From assembly GCF_900113695.1 (NCBI RefSeq), contig NZ_FOQH01000004.1, forward strand, positions 517,269-581,268: 64,000 nt of DNA. The letters run 5' to 3'. The position numbers were made by a program, and so were the translations under genes. This document shows positions 63,199-64,000 of this stretch, piece after piece. The notes under the pieces are model-generated. The model searched no databases and was not told the DNA's origin. It saw only the letters and a program-made list of their open reading frames with translations. Numbering within the stretch: position 1 is the first letter of the stretch; each line of letters opens with the position of its first letter. Origin of the DNA: Albimonas pacifica. GTDB lineage: Bacteria > Pseudomonadota > Alphaproteobacteria > Rhodobacterales > Rhodobacteraceae.

Positions 63199-63392
63199 GC
63201 GGCCCCCATCATCTCGACGTGGTGCGCGTTCCGCCGATGCTCCACGATCAGGTCGTAGATCTTGCGGGCCAGGGGCGCTTCATCGCCCGCGAAGGTCAGG
63301 CGCACACCATCGAGGTCCACAGTTCTGGTGCTGTCGATGTAACGGACGTCGGCGCGGTGCTCGATGAAAGCGTGGGTGTAGATCTGGGCCAT
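63195..63392 (-). CDS. Small phage protein, unknown
   Basis: 65 residues from MAQIYTHAFIEHRADVRYID; the sequence is beta-rich at the start (strands TVDLDGVRLTFAGDE) and ends with a helix (LIVEHRRNAHHVEMM). Overlaps both neighbours. Not recognised. Confidence 0.6.
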   Translation of the reverse strand: MAQIYTHAFIEHRADVRYIDSTRTVDLDGVRLTFAGDEAPLARKIYDLIVEHRRNAHHVEMMGAA

Positions 63393-63649
63393 CAGACTTC
63401 CTCTCCGATTTCCCGGCGCTCGAACTCGGCGGCGCGGGCGTTGCTGGCGTGGCGGTCGGCGGGGTGGCTTCCGTCGTCGTGGGCGGCGGTGAAGCCGTAG
63501 GGGATGGGCGTCGCCTCGAAGGCGGCCTCCTCCTTGCGGATCACCTCGTTCAGCCACTTCTCCGTTGCGGTGTCCGGCGCGGCGGCGGCGGCCTGGCTGA
63601 GCCCGGCAATGAACCGCTCGTGGCGCTCGTGCTCTCGGGGAGTGCGCAT
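63392..63649 (-). CDS. Small phage protein, unknown
   Basis: 85 residues, charged and helical (MRTPREHERHERFIAGLSQ; ATEKWLNEVIRKEEAAFEA). It ends in a 1-base overlap with the next gene (TGATG). Not recognised. Confidence 0.6.
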   Translation of the reverse strand: MRTPREHERHERFIAGLSQAAAAAPDTATEKWLNEVIRKEEAAFEATPIPYGFTAAHDDGSHPADRHASNARAAEFERREIGEEV

Positions 63650-63695
63650 CTCGGCCTCCGTGCTGGCGCGCACCCTCGGCGGCGCGGGGGTGGGG

Positions 63696-64000
63696 TCAGG
63701 CGGCGACAGGCTTGCCGTCACGCAGGGTGTAGAAGACGTCGGGCTCGATGCCGTCACGACCGGCGATGCCGGAGAAGACGTGCAGGATCGCGCCGAAGTC
63801 GCCGAACGCTTCGCTGCGCTCCACCAGGAAGATCGCAGAGCCTTCAGAAGCTTTCGCCCGGCCGGAAAAGCCCGAAGCCACGGCGACAGAGTGCTTGCCC
63901 GTGGCGGAGGCAGCGCCGCTGTAGCCCGTGGCAGAGGCCGCGCCGCTGGAGCCCGTGGCGGAGGCCGCGCCCCTGGAGCCCGTGGCGGAGGCCGCGCCCC
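63696..64000 (-). CDS. Repeat protein of phage type (DUF7666-like), partial
   Basis: C-terminal 101 residues of a gene that enters from the right edge. It consists of nine-residue tandem repeats (GAASATGYS, GAASATGSS, GAASATGSR) followed by a capping domain: GKHSVAVASGFSGRAKASEG, FLVERSEAFG and the final GIEPDVFYTLRDGKPV. This layout, a repeat stem plus an ALVER...KPDTWYTL-like end, matches DUF7666-type phage proteins of beta-helical character. Function unknown. Confidence 0.72.
   Translation of the reverse strand, partial: GAASATGSRGAASATGSSGAASATGYSGAASATGKHSVAVASGFSGRAKASEGSAIFLVERSEAFGDFGAILHVFSGIAGRDGIEPDVFYTLRDGKPVAA
63897..64000 (-). repeat. 27-base tandem repeats encoding GAASATGxx
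   Basis: Units 63897-63923, 63924-63950, 63951-63977 and a partial unit 63978-64000 differ at only a few bases. All preserve the reading frame of the partial gene at the window edge. Confidence 0.92.

Noticed and set aside
63897..64000. CRISPR array
   Set aside because: The 27-base units are contiguous without spacers and keep a protein reading frame.

Overview
The window is about 70% G+C, gene-dense and full of 1- to 8-base start/stop overlaps. A methionine synthase split over two genes, Tat-dependent ABC binding proteins, several TRAP transporters (one TAXI type with a fused permease) and the general gene content suggest an alphaproteobacterium, probably order Rhodobacterales. That is inference from gene content; no rRNA or marker gene is present to fix the taxon.

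Layout. (1) 1-3924: split cobalamin-dependent methionine synthase on the minus strand, divergent MetR, then a cobalamin riboswitch in front of a small unrecognised protein gene. (2) 4665-9365: flavoprotein, thiamine-diphosphate enzyme, cupin and IclR regulator in one short operon. (3) 9387-17612: LysR regulator divergent from a branched-chain-type ABC importer whose second permease and both ATPases are fused into one polypeptide, followed by an aldehyde dehydrogenase and an SDR. (4) 17683-21718: minus-strand ring-cleavage operon with a PIG-L-type 4-oxalomesaconate hydratase (GalB-like), DoxX, a type I extradiol dioxygenase, a CHA aldolase (GalC/LigK-like) and an oxalomesaconate tautomerase (GalD-like). 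(5) 21925-26981: NAD(P)-binding dehydrogenase, a LysR protein with two HTH domains, and a DctPQM TRAP transporter. (6) 27079-32814: dienelactone hydrolase, TAXI-TRAP transporter and a LigI-like pyrone-dicarboxylate lactonase, with a divergent LysR. Regions 3-6 together look like an uptake and lower-pathway island for an aromatic carboxylate, feeding carbon to pyruvate and oxaloacetate. Three similar T-N11-A boxes (10434, 21812, 24037) suggest that one LysR protein links three of its promoters.

(7) 32815-34292: a decayed IS21-type transposase and otherwise non-coding DNA. (8) 34293-39966: MFS exporter, PhzF, RidA, S9A peptidase and a class A beta-lactamase, all minus strand. (9) 40120-45881: regulator/redox-enzyme pairs (LysR, luciferase-like, SDR, HxlR, SnoaL-like, quinone reductase, TetR). 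(10) 45900-51899: PaoABC-type molybdenum aldehyde oxidoreductase, an exported epoxide-hydrolase-like enzyme and a TetR regulator, with three related 16-base palindromes. (11) 52200-54647: a large exported sulfatase. (12) 54668-55903: an intact-looking IS3-family element.

(13) 56060-64000: tRNA-Gln, tRNA-Pro, then a tyrosine recombinase, excisionase-like protein and a long minus-strand run of small overlapping phage-type genes. This reads as an integrated phage or mobile element at tRNA-Pro; its far end lies outside the window.
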